Source: Candidatus Omnitrophota bacterium (lineage in GTDB: Bacteria > Omnitrophota > Gorgyraeia > Gygaellales > Profunditerraquicolaceae). Taken from it: a stretch of 45,743 nt of DNA. A model generated the notes under the pieces. It made no database searches. It saw only the letters and a program-made list of their open reading frames with translations, and was not told the origin of the DNA. Below, piece by piece: positions 1 through 8,331 of this stretch. Within the stretch, counting starts at the first letter, position 1; each line of letters begins with the position of its first letter. Location of the stretch: contig JADHWA010000004.1 in NCBI GenBank assembly GCA_016783715.1, positions 1 to 45,743 on the forward strand, given 5' to 3'. A program made the translations under genes and the position numbers.

Positions 1-1588
1 CAGTATAAGCATTATATATGCCGGACAGCTCCTGCTTGGGGCGCTAAACTGTGTTTTAGTATTCTTAATAGCGAAAAAATTTTTCGGCAGCGGCGCGGGC
101 TTCATTGCAGGCTTATTATCCGCAACGTATGGAATATTCATCTTTTATGAGGGGTTGCTTATTTACAGTAGCCTATCCATATTTTTGAATTCCTTATGGT
201 TTCTGATCTTCCTGCATATAAAGGATCGCCTAGGTTTGGCGCGGCTATTCTGGTTAGGGATTTTTTTAGGAGTCTGTACCGTAACTCAGGCCAACATCAT
301 CCTCTTGGGGTTTATGTGCGTATTCTGGGTTATATATAAGGAAAAGATGCGGCCTGGCGTGGCATTAAAGAATTTGTCCTTTTTTTTTGCTGCGGTAGCC
401 TGCATCCTTGCTGTCGTGGCATCGAGGAATTATCTGGTTGAGAGAAGGTTTACTTTGCTTACAGGTAATACAGGATTGAATTTTTTTGTCGGGAATAATC
501 CCCAGGCAGGCGGACTTTTTTTGGTTCCGGAATTTCTTACCCCGACAGCAAAGGGGATGCTGGATGAGTCGGCGAGCATCGTTAGGTTGGAGGCCGGGCC
601 TCAGGTAAAGACTAAAGAGATCTCTGAGTTTTGGTTTGAGAAGACCGTAGATTTTATTAAAGATAACCCCATTGTCTTTACAAAACTAACACTTAAAAAA
701 CTCTTATATCTGGCCAGCCCTAATGAATTTATTTTTGAGAGTGAATGGGGGTATCTGCGCGATTCGGTCGGGATCCTTAAATTTTTATTCACGGATTTAA
801 CGCTGATCATGCCATTTGCCTTTCTGGGATTTTTTGTTAATCTAAAAAGATGGAGGTCAACGATATACCTGTATTTAGGAATAGTTTCTTTCTCATTAAG
901 TATTTTGCTCTTTTTCATGCAGACGAAGTTCCGCCTTGTGCTAGTGCCTTTTTTGATTATCTTTGCCTCCTCAGGTATATATTTTCTCTGGGGTAAAATA
1001 ATTAGGGAAAAAACGCTGGCGCGCAAGTTTCTATTTATAGCAATAGCAATATCTCTGTTTCTTTTATCTCTCTGGTGGAGGAGTACTGTTGTCAAGAGTG
1101 TGCGTATCGGGTATGGGGTCTCTTCTTCGGACTATTATTTAACCCAAGCAAGAATCTGTAAGAGGAACGGTGATTATAAAGGGGCGCTTGAACAGTTAAA
1201 GCTTGCTCAGCTAAGCAGTCCGGATAATCCCATATTGGCCTATGCTTTTGGGGATGTTTATCTAAATATGGGGGATTACCATGCGGCAGAAGAGATTTTT
1301 CTTAAGGATATAAAAGGCAGGCCCTTGAATATCAATGCTTACTATCAGCTTGGCCGGACCTATAATCTGCAGGAGGATTTTAAGGGTGCCGAGGAATTAT
1401 TGAAGCGGGCCTTGAATATGGCCCCTAATGATCCCTGGCTGCATAGTCAGTTAGGCATGGCTTATAAGGGGCAAGAGAGAGATGATTGGGCCATCCTGGA
1501 ATTTAATAAGGCTTTAGATAATTTGAGCCCAGCTTATAAGCAGGAAAGGGCTGAGATTGAGTCTGAGATTAGGAGCTTGCAGAGATGA
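1..1588 (+). CDS. Membrane glycosyltransferase-like protein with C-terminal TPR repeats (5' truncated by window edge)
   Basis: Frame is open from position 2 (SISIIYAGQLLLGALNCVLVFLIAKKFFG...), so the TTG start at 155 is an artefact. Multiple TM segments, then TPR-like repeats (YKGALEQLKLAQLSSPDNPILAYAFGDVYLNMGDY...). Confidence 0.75.
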   Translation, partial: SISIIYAGQLLLGALNCVLVFLIAKKFFGSGAGFIAGLLSATYGIFIFYEGLLIYSSLSIFLNSLWFLIFLHIKDRLGLARLFWLGIFLGVCTVTQANIILLGFMCVFWVIYKEKMRPGVALKNLSFFFAAVACILAVVASRNYLVERRFTLLTGNTGLNFFVGNNPQAGGLFLVPEFLTPTAKGMLDESASIVRLEAGPQVKTKEISEFWFEKTVDFIKDNPIVFTKLTLKKLLYLASPNEFIFESEWGYLRDSVGILKFLFTDLTLIMPFAFLGFFVNLKRWRSTIYLYLGIVSFSLSILLFFMQTKFRLVLVPFLIIFASSGIYFLWGKIIREKTLARKFLFIAIAISLFLLSLWWRSTVVKSVRIGYGVSSSDYYLTQARICKRNGDYKGALEQLKLAQLSSPDNPILAYAFGDVYLNMGDYHAAEEIFLKDIKGRPLNINAYYQLGRTYNLQEDFKGAEELLKRALNMAPNDPWLHSQLGMAYKGQERDDWAILEFNKALDNLSPAYKQERAEIESEIRSLQR

Positions 1589-2556
1589 AGGGGGAGGTTA
1601 TATTTATAGTCGGTCCGACTGCAACTGGCAAGAGCGAGGTTGCAGTTGAGTTGGCGAAACTGATTAATGCTGAGGTAATTTCTTGTGATTCAATGCAGAT
1701 TTATAAGGGGATGGATATAATAGCATCTTATCCGCCGGCTAAACTGCGGAGAAAGATTCCGCATCACCTGGTTAGTGTAGTTTCGCCTCAAAGAGAATTT
1801 AATGTTAATCAGTACCGCAGGAGGGCGCTCGGTCTCCTGCGCCGGATAATAAAGAATGGGAAGCCGGTAATATTTGTCGGCGGGACAGGGCTGTATATGT
1901 CAGTAATGATTGATGGAATCTTTAAAGGAGGGAAAGAGGATAAGCGGCTGCGCAGCAGGCTTTATCGGCTGGCTGAAAAAAAAGGCGTATCGTATATTTA
2001 CAAAAAGCTGGTGAAAGTTGATCCGGATGCTGCCAAAAGGATACATCCGCACGACAGAAAGAGGATTGTACGGGCCCTTGAGGTCTATCAGGGTACAGGT
2101 AAGCCAATTTCTGTATTGCAAAGACAGAGGCGGGGGCTTGCCGATGATTATGATATTAAGAGTTTCTATCTTGATCTAAACCGCCAAGAGCTCTATCGTA
2201 GAATAGATAGCCGTCTGCAAGGTATGTTTGAGGACGGGTTGATTAAAGAGGTTAAGAGGCTTCTGGAGACTAGATTGAGCAGAACTGCCAGCTGTGCCAT
2301 CGGTATAAAGGAGCTCAGCGAATATTTAGGCGACAGGATGGGTTTGACGGATAGTAAAGCCTTAATCAGCCGCAATACGCGCAACTACGCCAAAAGGCAG
2401 ATCAGCTGGTTCCGCAGGGACAAACGGATACAATGGATAAAAGTCAAAAAAATTGACTCACCAAAGGAGATAGCGATAAGAATATGTCAAATGATTCCCG
2501 GGCTTACGGAGCGAAAGCGAACGAAAGCCCGCAGGAAGAATTTGACCCAGCACTAA
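1585..2556 (+). CDS. miaA: tRNA dimethylallyltransferase
   Basis: N-term IFIVGPTATGKSEVAVELAKLINAEVISCDSMQIYKGMDI typical of MiaA; ATGA overlap with upstream CDS. Confidence 0.95.
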   Translation: MKGEVIFIVGPTATGKSEVAVELAKLINAEVISCDSMQIYKGMDIIASYPPAKLRRKIPHHLVSVVSPQREFNVNQYRRRALGLLRRIIKNGKPVIFVGGTGLYMSVMIDGIFKGGKEDKRLRSRLYRLAEKKGVSYIYKKLVKVDPDAAKRIHPHDRKRIVRALEVYQGTGKPISVLQRQRRGLADDYDIKSFYLDLNRQELYRRIDSRLQGMFEDGLIKEVKRLLETRLSRTASCAIGIKELSEYLGDRMGLTDSKALISRNTRNYAKRQISWFRRDKRIQWIKVKKIDSPKEIAIRICQMIPGLTERKRTKARRKNLTQH

Positions 2557-2674
2557 TTTTTTTAAAATTAGTGCTGGATTTAATTCGCGTACGCTTATAA
2601 ACTACTAAACAAGGGACGCTATATTTTACGGAAGCACATTTAAGAGCTTATCGTAAAATATACGCTTATTAAAT
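2541..2674 (+). repeat. Structured element R1, copy A (miaA-hflX)
   Basis: Hairpin CCAGCACTAATTTT/AAAATTAGTGCTGG (2547-2577); P1 ATTTAAT/ATTAAAT and GCGTA/TACGC; P2 TATTTTACG/CGTAAAATA; conserved CGCTTA...ACAAGGGACGCTA. Confidence 0.8.
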
Positions 2675-3964
2675 ATGGAAAGAACTTTATTAGTTACGAT
2701 TAAGTTTCATTCAGAGAAGTCGCCATGGAAGCTGGAAGATAGCGGGGAAGAATTAGAGGAGCTGGTCAGTGCCTGCGGTGCCGAGATCATAGATAATATC
2801 TCCTGTGTCAGGGAGAGGCCGACAGCGAATTTTTTTATTGGCAAGGGTAAGGTCGAAGAGATTGCCATGCTCTGTGCGCAGGAGGAGATTGATACTGTTG
2901 TTTTTTCGCATGATCTCTCCGGGACGCAGCAGCGCAACTTAGAAGATATTATCGGCAAAAAGACTATTGACCGCACACAGCTGATCTTGGATATATTCTC
3001 TCGCCATGCCAGGAGCCCTGAGGGCAAAATGCAGGTTGAGCTGGCGCAGTTGCAGTATCTGTTGCCGAGATTAATCGGTGCGGGGGTTATCCTTTCGCGT
3101 ACTGGAGGCGGAATCGGCACAAGCGGACCCGGAGAGCAGAAGCTTGAAGTCGACCGCCGTAGAATCCGCAAACGCCTCGACAAGCTAAAGAATGACATCA
3201 GGCACTTATCTTTACACCGCAAGACCACCAGAAAGCGCAGGAAAGATAATTCCATGCCGGTTGTAGCATTAGTCGGCTATACCAATGCCGGTAAATCTAC
3301 CTTGATCAATACCTTAACCGGCGCTCTGCAAGTTGTTTCTAATAGCCTCTTTACGACATTGGATCCGCTGTATAAGAGCCTGCAGTTACCTAACGGAGAA
3401 AATATAGTGATCTCTGACACAGTCGGTTTCCTGCATAATCTTCCGCATCATCTGATAGAGGCTTTTAAAGCAACCCTTGAGGAAGTAATCGAGGCAGATC
3501 TGATTATTCATGTTTTAGATGTCAGCCATCCACGCGTCTATCAGCATAATCAGGCAGTAATGGATGTGCTAAAGGAGATGGAGATTAAAGATAAGCCGCT
3601 GATTATAGCGTTGAATAAGATAGATCTTGTGGATGATCTGAGCTGGCTGGAGCATACAAAGAATGATTTTTCCAGCTCGGTGTTAATCTCGGCTAAGTTC
3701 AGGAAGAATCTTGATCTTTTATTGAATCTGATACAGAATAATTTCTCGGGACGTATGGTTTCATGCGATTTGCTTCTTCCTCATTCGCGGATGGGGATGA
3801 TCGATCTATTTTATCGCGAGGGCCGAGTGGAAAAAATCGATTATCTCCAGGAGGGGATAAGGGTGGAGGTAAGCCTCCCCAGGCCGCTCTATGATAAAGT
3901 AGTAGGTAGTAGTGATATAAAGGAGTTAAAGAAGGGGAATCGTACAACGAAGCCGTTGCCTTAA
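2675..3964 (+). CDS. hflX: GTPase HflX
   Basis: HflX N-domain and GTPase motifs (VALVGYTNAGKSTLINTL, DTVGFLHNLPHHLIEAFKATLEE, NKIDL); adjacent to miaA. Confidence 0.93.
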   Translation: MERTLLVTIKFHSEKSPWKLEDSGEELEELVSACGAEIIDNISCVRERPTANFFIGKGKVEEIAMLCAQEEIDTVVFSHDLSGTQQRNLEDIIGKKTIDRTQLILDIFSRHARSPEGKMQVELAQLQYLLPRLIGAGVILSRTGGGIGTSGPGEQKLEVDRRRIRKRLDKLKNDIRHLSLHRKTTRKRRKDNSMPVVALVGYTNAGKSTLINTLTGALQVVSNSLFTTLDPLYKSLQLPNGENIVISDTVGFLHNLPHHLIEAFKATLEEVIEADLIIHVLDVSHPRVYQHNQAVMDVLKEMEIKDKPLIIALNKIDLVDDLSWLEHTKNDFSSSVLISAKFRKNLDLLLNLIQNNFSGRMVSCDLLLPHSRMGMIDLFYREGRVEKIDYLQEGIRVEVSLPRPLYDKVVGSSDIKELKKGNRTTKPLP

Positions 3965-4000
3965 GTCTCTATAATTAAAGGTGTTATAGATATCAGTTAG

Positions 4001-4054
4001 ATAACATAATTATATTTGTCAATAATAATTGACAAATTAATCATATTATGTTAT
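4001..4054. promoter_or_regulatory. Nested inverted repeats overlapping the hspR-like promoter
   Basis: ATAACATAAT (4001-4010) / ATTATGTTAT (4045-4054) outer arms; TGTCAAT-AATA-ATTGACA (4017-4034) inner palindrome overlapping the -35 hexamer. Confidence 0.6.
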
Positions 4055-4057
4055 ATT
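4029..4057 (+). promoter_or_regulatory. Sigma70-type promoter TTGACA-N17-TATATT
   Basis: TTGACA 4029-4034, 17-nt spacer, TATATT 4052-4057. Confidence 0.7.
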
Positions 4058-4083
4058 CTAATCAAGGAAGCAAAGGAGAAGCA

Positions 4084-4344
4084 ATGCCCTTGTTTGATAT
4101 ATATATAAGTCCGGATGAACCGGTGTATATAATCAGTGTTGTGAGTAGACTAGTTGATATACCGGTTTGGACCCTGAGGCAGCTGGATAAAAAGGGAGTG
4201 GTTTCTCCAAAGAGGCTAGGTAAGAAGAACAGGCTTTATTCTTTAAAGGATGTACGGCGGCTGGAGTATATACATTATCTAATGGAGGAGAAGCGCGTAA
4301 ATATTCATGGGATAAAGATAATTATTGAAAAAGAGGTAAAGTAA
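4084..4344 (+). CDS. hspR: HspR-like MerR-family transcriptional regulator
   Basis: VYIISVVSRLVDIPVWTLRQLDKKGVVSPKRLGKKNRLYSLKDVRRLEYI MerR helix-turn-helix; start moved from 4048 to ATG 4084, which has AAAGGAG upstream (4048 lies inside the promoter). Confidence 0.75.
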   Translation: MPLFDIYISPDEPVYIISVVSRLVDIPVWTLRQLDKKGVVSPKRLGKKNRLYSLKDVRRLEYIHYLMEEKRVNIHGIKIIIEKEVK

Positions 4345-4361
4345 AATTTTTTAACTTGTAG

Positions 4362-4388
4362 TTAGCACTCTTACCTTTAGAGTGCTAA
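4362..4388. promoter_or_regulatory. CIRCE operator (HrcA binding site), perfect consensus
   Basis: TTAGCACTC-TTACCTTTA-GAGTGCTAA, exact inverted repeat with 9-nt spacer, upstream of clpB. Confidence 0.95.
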
Positions 4389-4477
4389 AAGCTAAAGGAT
4401 TATATCCTTCGCAGCTTGAATGGTTGCATTGTCTTCTTGGGATTAACTCACAGTCAAAGAAAGCAGGGGGTAAATCA

Positions 4478-7087
4478 ATGAGATTAGATAAATTTACTAC
4501 AAAACTTCAAGAAGCTCTGCAGGCTGCCATAGGCTTTGCTACAGAGTCAGGCCATCAGCAGGTGGAACCTGAGCACCTTATCTATGCCTGTATGCGTCAG
4601 AAGGACGGGATAATGCCGGCAGTTTTAGATAAATTAGGTATAAAGGCACCTAGGCTGATCAGTATTATTGAAGAGGACCTCAAAAATAGATCATCAGTTT
4701 CAGGTGCAAATATACAGGTTTATTTTTCAGCGCGGATGAATAGGCTGATTGTAGGTGCACAGAAGCAAGCCCAGGCCTTAAAGGATGAATATCTTTCGGT
4801 TGAACATATACTGTTGGCGCTCCTGGATGACCAGGATTCCGCTCTGAATCGAGAATTTAAGAGTGCAGGAGTAAATAAGGAAACTGTATTATCTGCCCTT
4901 AGTCAGATCCGCGGAAGCCACAGGATAACTGATGAAAACCCGGAAGATAAATTCAATGCCTTAGAGAAATATGGGCAGGATATTACCAAGTCTGCACAGA
5001 AGGGTTTGCTTGATCCGGTAATCGGCCGTGACAGAGAGATTCGCAGGTTGATGCAAGTTCTATCAAGGCGCACTAAAAATAATCCGGTATTAATCGGTGA
5101 AGCCGGGGTGGGTAAGACAGCTATCGTGGAAGGCCTGGCGCAGAGAATTACTTCAGGCGATGTTCCGGAGGGGTTAAAGAATAAGAGGATAGTTGCGCTT
5201 GATATGGGGAGTCTTGTTGCTGGCACTAAATTCCGCGGAGAGTTTGAGAACAGGCTTAAGGCACTCCTAAAAGAGATACAGAGTAAGAATGGTCAGGTGA
5301 TCCTTTTTATAGATGAGCTGCATACTATTGTCGGCGCGGGTGCTGCCGAAGGGGCAATTGATGCATCGAATATGCTAAAGCCGATGCTGGCGCGCGGAGA
5401 GCTGCGCTGTATCGGTGCAACAACCCTTGATGAGTACCGCAAACACATAGAGAAGGACAGTGCTTTAGAGCGGAGGTTCCAGACTATTTTGGTTCAGGAA
5501 CCAACGGTCGATGATACTATAGCGATCCTAAGAGGGCTAAAGGAGAAGTATGAGATCCACCACGGTGTCCGAATCAAGGACGCGGCACTGATCCAGGCAG
5601 CCACACTCTCGGCCCGCTATATCAGCGACAGGCGTCTGCCGGATAAGGCGGTAGATTTAGTAGATGAGGCAGCATCGCGGCTGAGGATTGAGATCGACAG
5701 CATGCCTGCTGAAGTGGATATGGTCCAGCGCAGGATTATACAGCTTGAAATCCAAAGGCAGGCGCTAAAGAAAGATAAAGATAAGACATCGCAGGAGCGG
5801 CTTAGGAAGATCGAAGCAGACTTAGAAGGGCTAAAGAAGGATCTAGAGGGGAAGAAGCAGCAGTGGGAGAGAGAGAAGTCAATAATCCTTAAAATTAATA
5901 AGGCCAAAGAAAGAGAAGAGGCCCTAAAGAATCAGGCCCACGCAGCAGAGAAATCCGGTGATTTAGGAAAGGTTGCAGAGATTAAATATGGGGGGCTGAT
6001 TGAGATAGATAAACAGATAAAGGGGTATCAGGAACAGCTAAATAAGATGCAAAAAAAATCCCCGATGTTGCGACAGGAGATCGACCAGGAGGATATCGCA
6101 GGGGTAGTTTCAGAGTGGACAGGGATACCGTTAACCAAATTAATGGAGGCGGATACCGAGAAATTAATAAAGATGGAGGAGCGCCTAAAAATTAAAGTTG
6201 TAGGGCAGGATGAAGCGATTGAGGTAATCTCCAGTTGTATCCGCAGGTCACGCTCGGGCCTGGGAGATGATTTGAGGCCGATGGGTTCATTCATATTCCT
6301 GGGACCTACCGGGGTGGGTAAGACTAAACTGGCCAAGACGCTGGCATGGTTTTTATTTGATGATCAGGAAGCGGTTGTAAGGATCGATATGTCAGAGTAT
6401 ATGGAGAAGTTCAGCGTCTCCCGGCTTATCGGGGCGCCCCCTGGATATGTCGGATATGAACAGGGCGGCCAGCTAACTGAAAAAATAAGGCGCCGGCCAT
6501 ATTCGGTAATCCTGCTTGATGAGATCGAAAAGGCCCACCCTGATGTCTTTAATATACTGCTACAGATTTTTGATGAAGGCAGGCTCACTGACGGGCAGGG
6601 AAGAACAGTTAATTTTAAAAATACCCTGATTATCATGACCTCAAATATCGGGGCTGAGATCATTCAGCAGCATGGCGCGATAGGATTCAGATCCAGCAGG
6701 AAGGACGCCGAATTCCAAGAGGTTAGAAAACGGCTTCTAGGTGAAGTAAAGAAGCATTTCCGCCCGGAATTCTTAAATCGACTGGATGATATTATCGTAT
6801 TCAATCCCCTGTCTAAGACAGAGCTTAACCGGATTCTAGATATTGAATTAGAGCCGCTAAACCATAAGCTGCTTGAAGCCGGGGTCAGGATGGAGATTAC
6901 CAAGAACCTAAAGAGCTATCTGGTAGAGCAGGGGTTCGACCAGGTTTTCGGCGCCCGGCCTCTGAAGCGGACGATTCAGAAGAAACTGCAGGATCCGCTG
7001 GCACTAAAATTGCTGGATGGTTCGCTTAAGCCGGGGAGCAGAGTTACAGCGGATATCGATCAGAACGAACACGTTGTAATTGAATAA
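4478..7087 (+). CDS. clpB: ATP-dependent chaperone ClpB
   Basis: Clp N domain, two AAA+ modules ([37 protein letters not shown]), middle coiled coil. Start re-set from 4382 to ATG 4478 ([14 protein letters not shown]) because the upstream start lies inside CIRCE. Confidence 0.96.
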   Translation: MRLDKFTTKLQEALQAAIGFATESGHQQVEPEHLIYACMRQKDGIMPAVLDKLGIKAPRLISIIEEDLKNRSSVSGANIQVYFSARMNRLIVGAQKQAQALKDEYLSVEHILLALLDDQDSALNREFKSAGVNKETVLSALSQIRGSHRITDENPEDKFNALEKYGQDITKSAQKGLLDPVIGRDREIRRLMQVLSRRTKNNPVLIGEAGVGKTAIVEGLAQRITSGDVPEGLKNKRIVALDMGSLVAGTKFRGEFENRLKALLKEIQSKNGQVILFIDELHTIVGAGAAEGAIDASNMLKPMLARGELRCIGATTLDEYRKHIEKDSALERRFQTILVQEPTVDDTIAILRGLKEKYEIHHGVRIKDAALIQAATLSARYISDRRLPDKAVDLVDEAASRLRIEIDSMPAEVDMVQRRIIQLEIQRQALKKDKDKTSQERLRKIEADLEGLKKDLEGKKQQWEREKSIILKINKAKEREEALKNQAHAAEKSGDLGKVAEIKYGGLIEIDKQIKGYQEQLNKMQKKSPMLRQEIDQEDIAGVVSEWTGIPLTKLMEADTEKLIKMEERLKIKVVGQDEAIEVISSCIRRSRSGLGDDLRPMGSFIFLGPTGVGKTKLAKTLAWFLFDDQEAVVRIDMSEYMEKFSVSRLIGAPPGYVGYEQGGQLTEKIRRRPYSVILLDEIEKAHPDVFNILLQIFDEGRLTDGQGRTVNFKNTLIIMTSNIGAEIIQQHGAIGFRSSRKDAEFQEVRKRLLGEVKKHFRPEFLNRLDDIIVFNPLSKTELNRILDIELEPLNHKLLEAGVRMEITKNLKSYLVEQGFDQVFGARPLKRTIQKKLQDPLALKLLDGSLKPGSRVTADIDQNEHVVIE

Positions 7088-7129
7088 CTTGCTGCTCTGC
7101 TTTAGGGGCTATGGATAGAAAAGCAGAAG

Positions 7130-7157
7130 TTGACAAAGAAAGAAATTATGTTAAAAT
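7130..7157 (+). promoter_or_regulatory. Sigma70-type promoter upstream of hrcA (TTGACA-N16-TAAAAT)
   Basis: TTGACA 7130-7135; TAAAAT 7152-7157. Confidence 0.65.
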
Positions 7158-7164
7158 TAACATT

Positions 7165-7191
7165 CTAGCATTCTACGGGTTAGAGCGCTAA
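7165..7191. promoter_or_regulatory. Degenerate CIRCE operator
   Basis: CTAGCATTC-TACGGGTTA-GAGCGCTAA: 9-nt spacer and 15/18 arm positions match TTAGCACTC/GAGTGCTAA; just downstream of the promoter. Confidence 0.8.
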
Positions 7192-7193
7192 TT

Positions 7194-7388
7194 AGGCATC
7201 CAAAGGGAATAAAAATAGAGGATGCCTGATTTCAAAGATTATCCCGCACCACACTAAAAATACATATAGCGGGATCCCGTAAGGCGGGAAAAGACTAGAT
7301 TACAGAAATCAATGTTTTAATCGCTGTAATCTAAAATTAATCACAGTAATCAGGTATAATTTTTTAGATTATGCCTAATGATTATACC
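7194..7388. repeat. Composite palindromic intergenic element R2, copy 1
   Basis: AGGCATCC...GGATGCCT; core TCCCGCACC...GCGGGATCCCGTAAGGCGGGAAAAG; GATTACAG...CTGTAATC; GGTATAAT...ATTATACC hairpins. Same order as 8136-8320. Confidence 0.8.
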
Positions 7389-7399
7389 AGGAGCCGGAT

Positions 7400-8137
7400 A
7401 TGGTAAGGAATGTCGATCGTCAGTCAAGAAAAAGGGCAGTATTAGCGGCAACCATAAATAACTATATTAAAGAGGCGCAACCGGTTGCCTCAGACAACAT
7501 TGCTGATGATTTTGACCTATCTTCTGCAACGATCAGGAATATCTTCAGCGACCTTGAGGAGTCAGGATACCTTACCCACCCATATACATCCGGTGGGCGG
7601 GTGCCTACCAGCAAAGGTTACCGATACTACGTTGACTTTTTGCTTTCTCAGATGGATCTATTAAGTAGCGAGAAGGAGCGCATTGTTCGAGAGTATAAAA
7701 GGCAGATTGAGAAGCTGGAGGATGTTTTAGAGAGAACCTCTGAGATAATCTCTGTGATTACGCATTACGCGGGGATCGTCTCTTTCTTGGAGCGTCAGGA
7801 GAAGTTCTTCTACAATGGGATTAGTTGTATATTAGAGCAGCCGGAATTCCAGGATTTGGAGAAGATGCGGCTGATTATGAAAATAATCGAAGAAAAGGAG
7901 CGGCTGATGGAGATCATAAACCGTGACTTTTCCGGCAAGAGCAGGGCATATATCGGCGAAGAATTAGAGTGTCCTGAGATGAATAATTGCACACTAATTG
8001 TTTCAAGCTATAGATTAAAAGATAAACCATCAGGCAGGCTTGCGGTGCTGGGACCGATACGCATGGAGTATGACCGCACAATTTCAAGCCTGGAGTACAT
8101 CTCTGATATACTGACCGACGAATTGGAGCGTTTTTAG
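7400..8137 (+). CDS. hrcA: Heat-inducible transcription repressor HrcA, short form (245 aa)
   Basis: Winged-helix N-terminus (RKRAVLAATINNYIKEAQPVASDNIADDFDLSSATIRNIFSDLEESGYLTHPYTSGGRVPTSKGYRYYVD), C-term GRLAVLGPIRMEYDRTISSLEYI; first in hrcA-grpE-dnaK-dnaJ. Confidence 0.9.
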   Translation: MVRNVDRQSRKRAVLAATINNYIKEAQPVASDNIADDFDLSSATIRNIFSDLEESGYLTHPYTSGGRVPTSKGYRYYVDFLLSQMDLLSSEKERIVREYKRQIEKLEDVLERTSEIISVITHYAGIVSFLERQEKFFYNGISCILEQPEFQDLEKMRLIMKIIEEKERLMEIINRDFSGKSRAYIGEELECPEMNNCTLIVSSYRLKDKPSGRLAVLGPIRMEYDRTISSLEYISDILTDELERF

Positions 8138-8320
8138 ACATCCCATAATGACAAAAAGGAGGATGTCTGATTACAGAGATTATCCCGCACGAAAATTAGA
8201 ATATATAGTGGGGGTCCTTAACTAGAAAAATAGATTACAGAGATTAATGGTTTAATCGCTGTAATCGTAATTAATCACAGTAATCAGGTATAATCCATAG
8301 AGTAGACGGAGGATTATACC
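8136..8320. repeat. Composite palindromic intergenic element R2, copy 2
   Basis: AGACATCC...GGATGTCT, TGATTACAGAGATTATCCCGC, GATTACAGAGATTAATGGTTTAATCGCTGTAATC, GGTATAATCC...GGATTATACC (10-bp perfect). Confidence 0.8.
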
Positions 8321-8331
8321 AGGAGTTTCCG

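Noticed and set aside
601-1095. Antisense ORF of 164 aa
   Set aside because: Lies within the TPR/membrane CDS, no domain or SD; typical shadow ORF.
2611-2621. GGGACGCTA in R1 as part of a GEMM riboswitch
   Set aside because: Only a short resemblance to GGGACGCAAAGC; the rest of the GEMM consensus is missing and the surrounding stems differ.
2707-3255. Antisense ORF of 182 aa opposite hflX
   Set aside because: Composition mirrors the sense codons (Ser/Leu rich), no recognisable motif.
7194-8320. Possible CRISPR-like array from recurring GATTACAG/TCCCGC repeats
   Set aside because: Repeats are not regularly spaced, no uniform spacers and no cas genes; they fit dispersed palindromic elements (R2) better.
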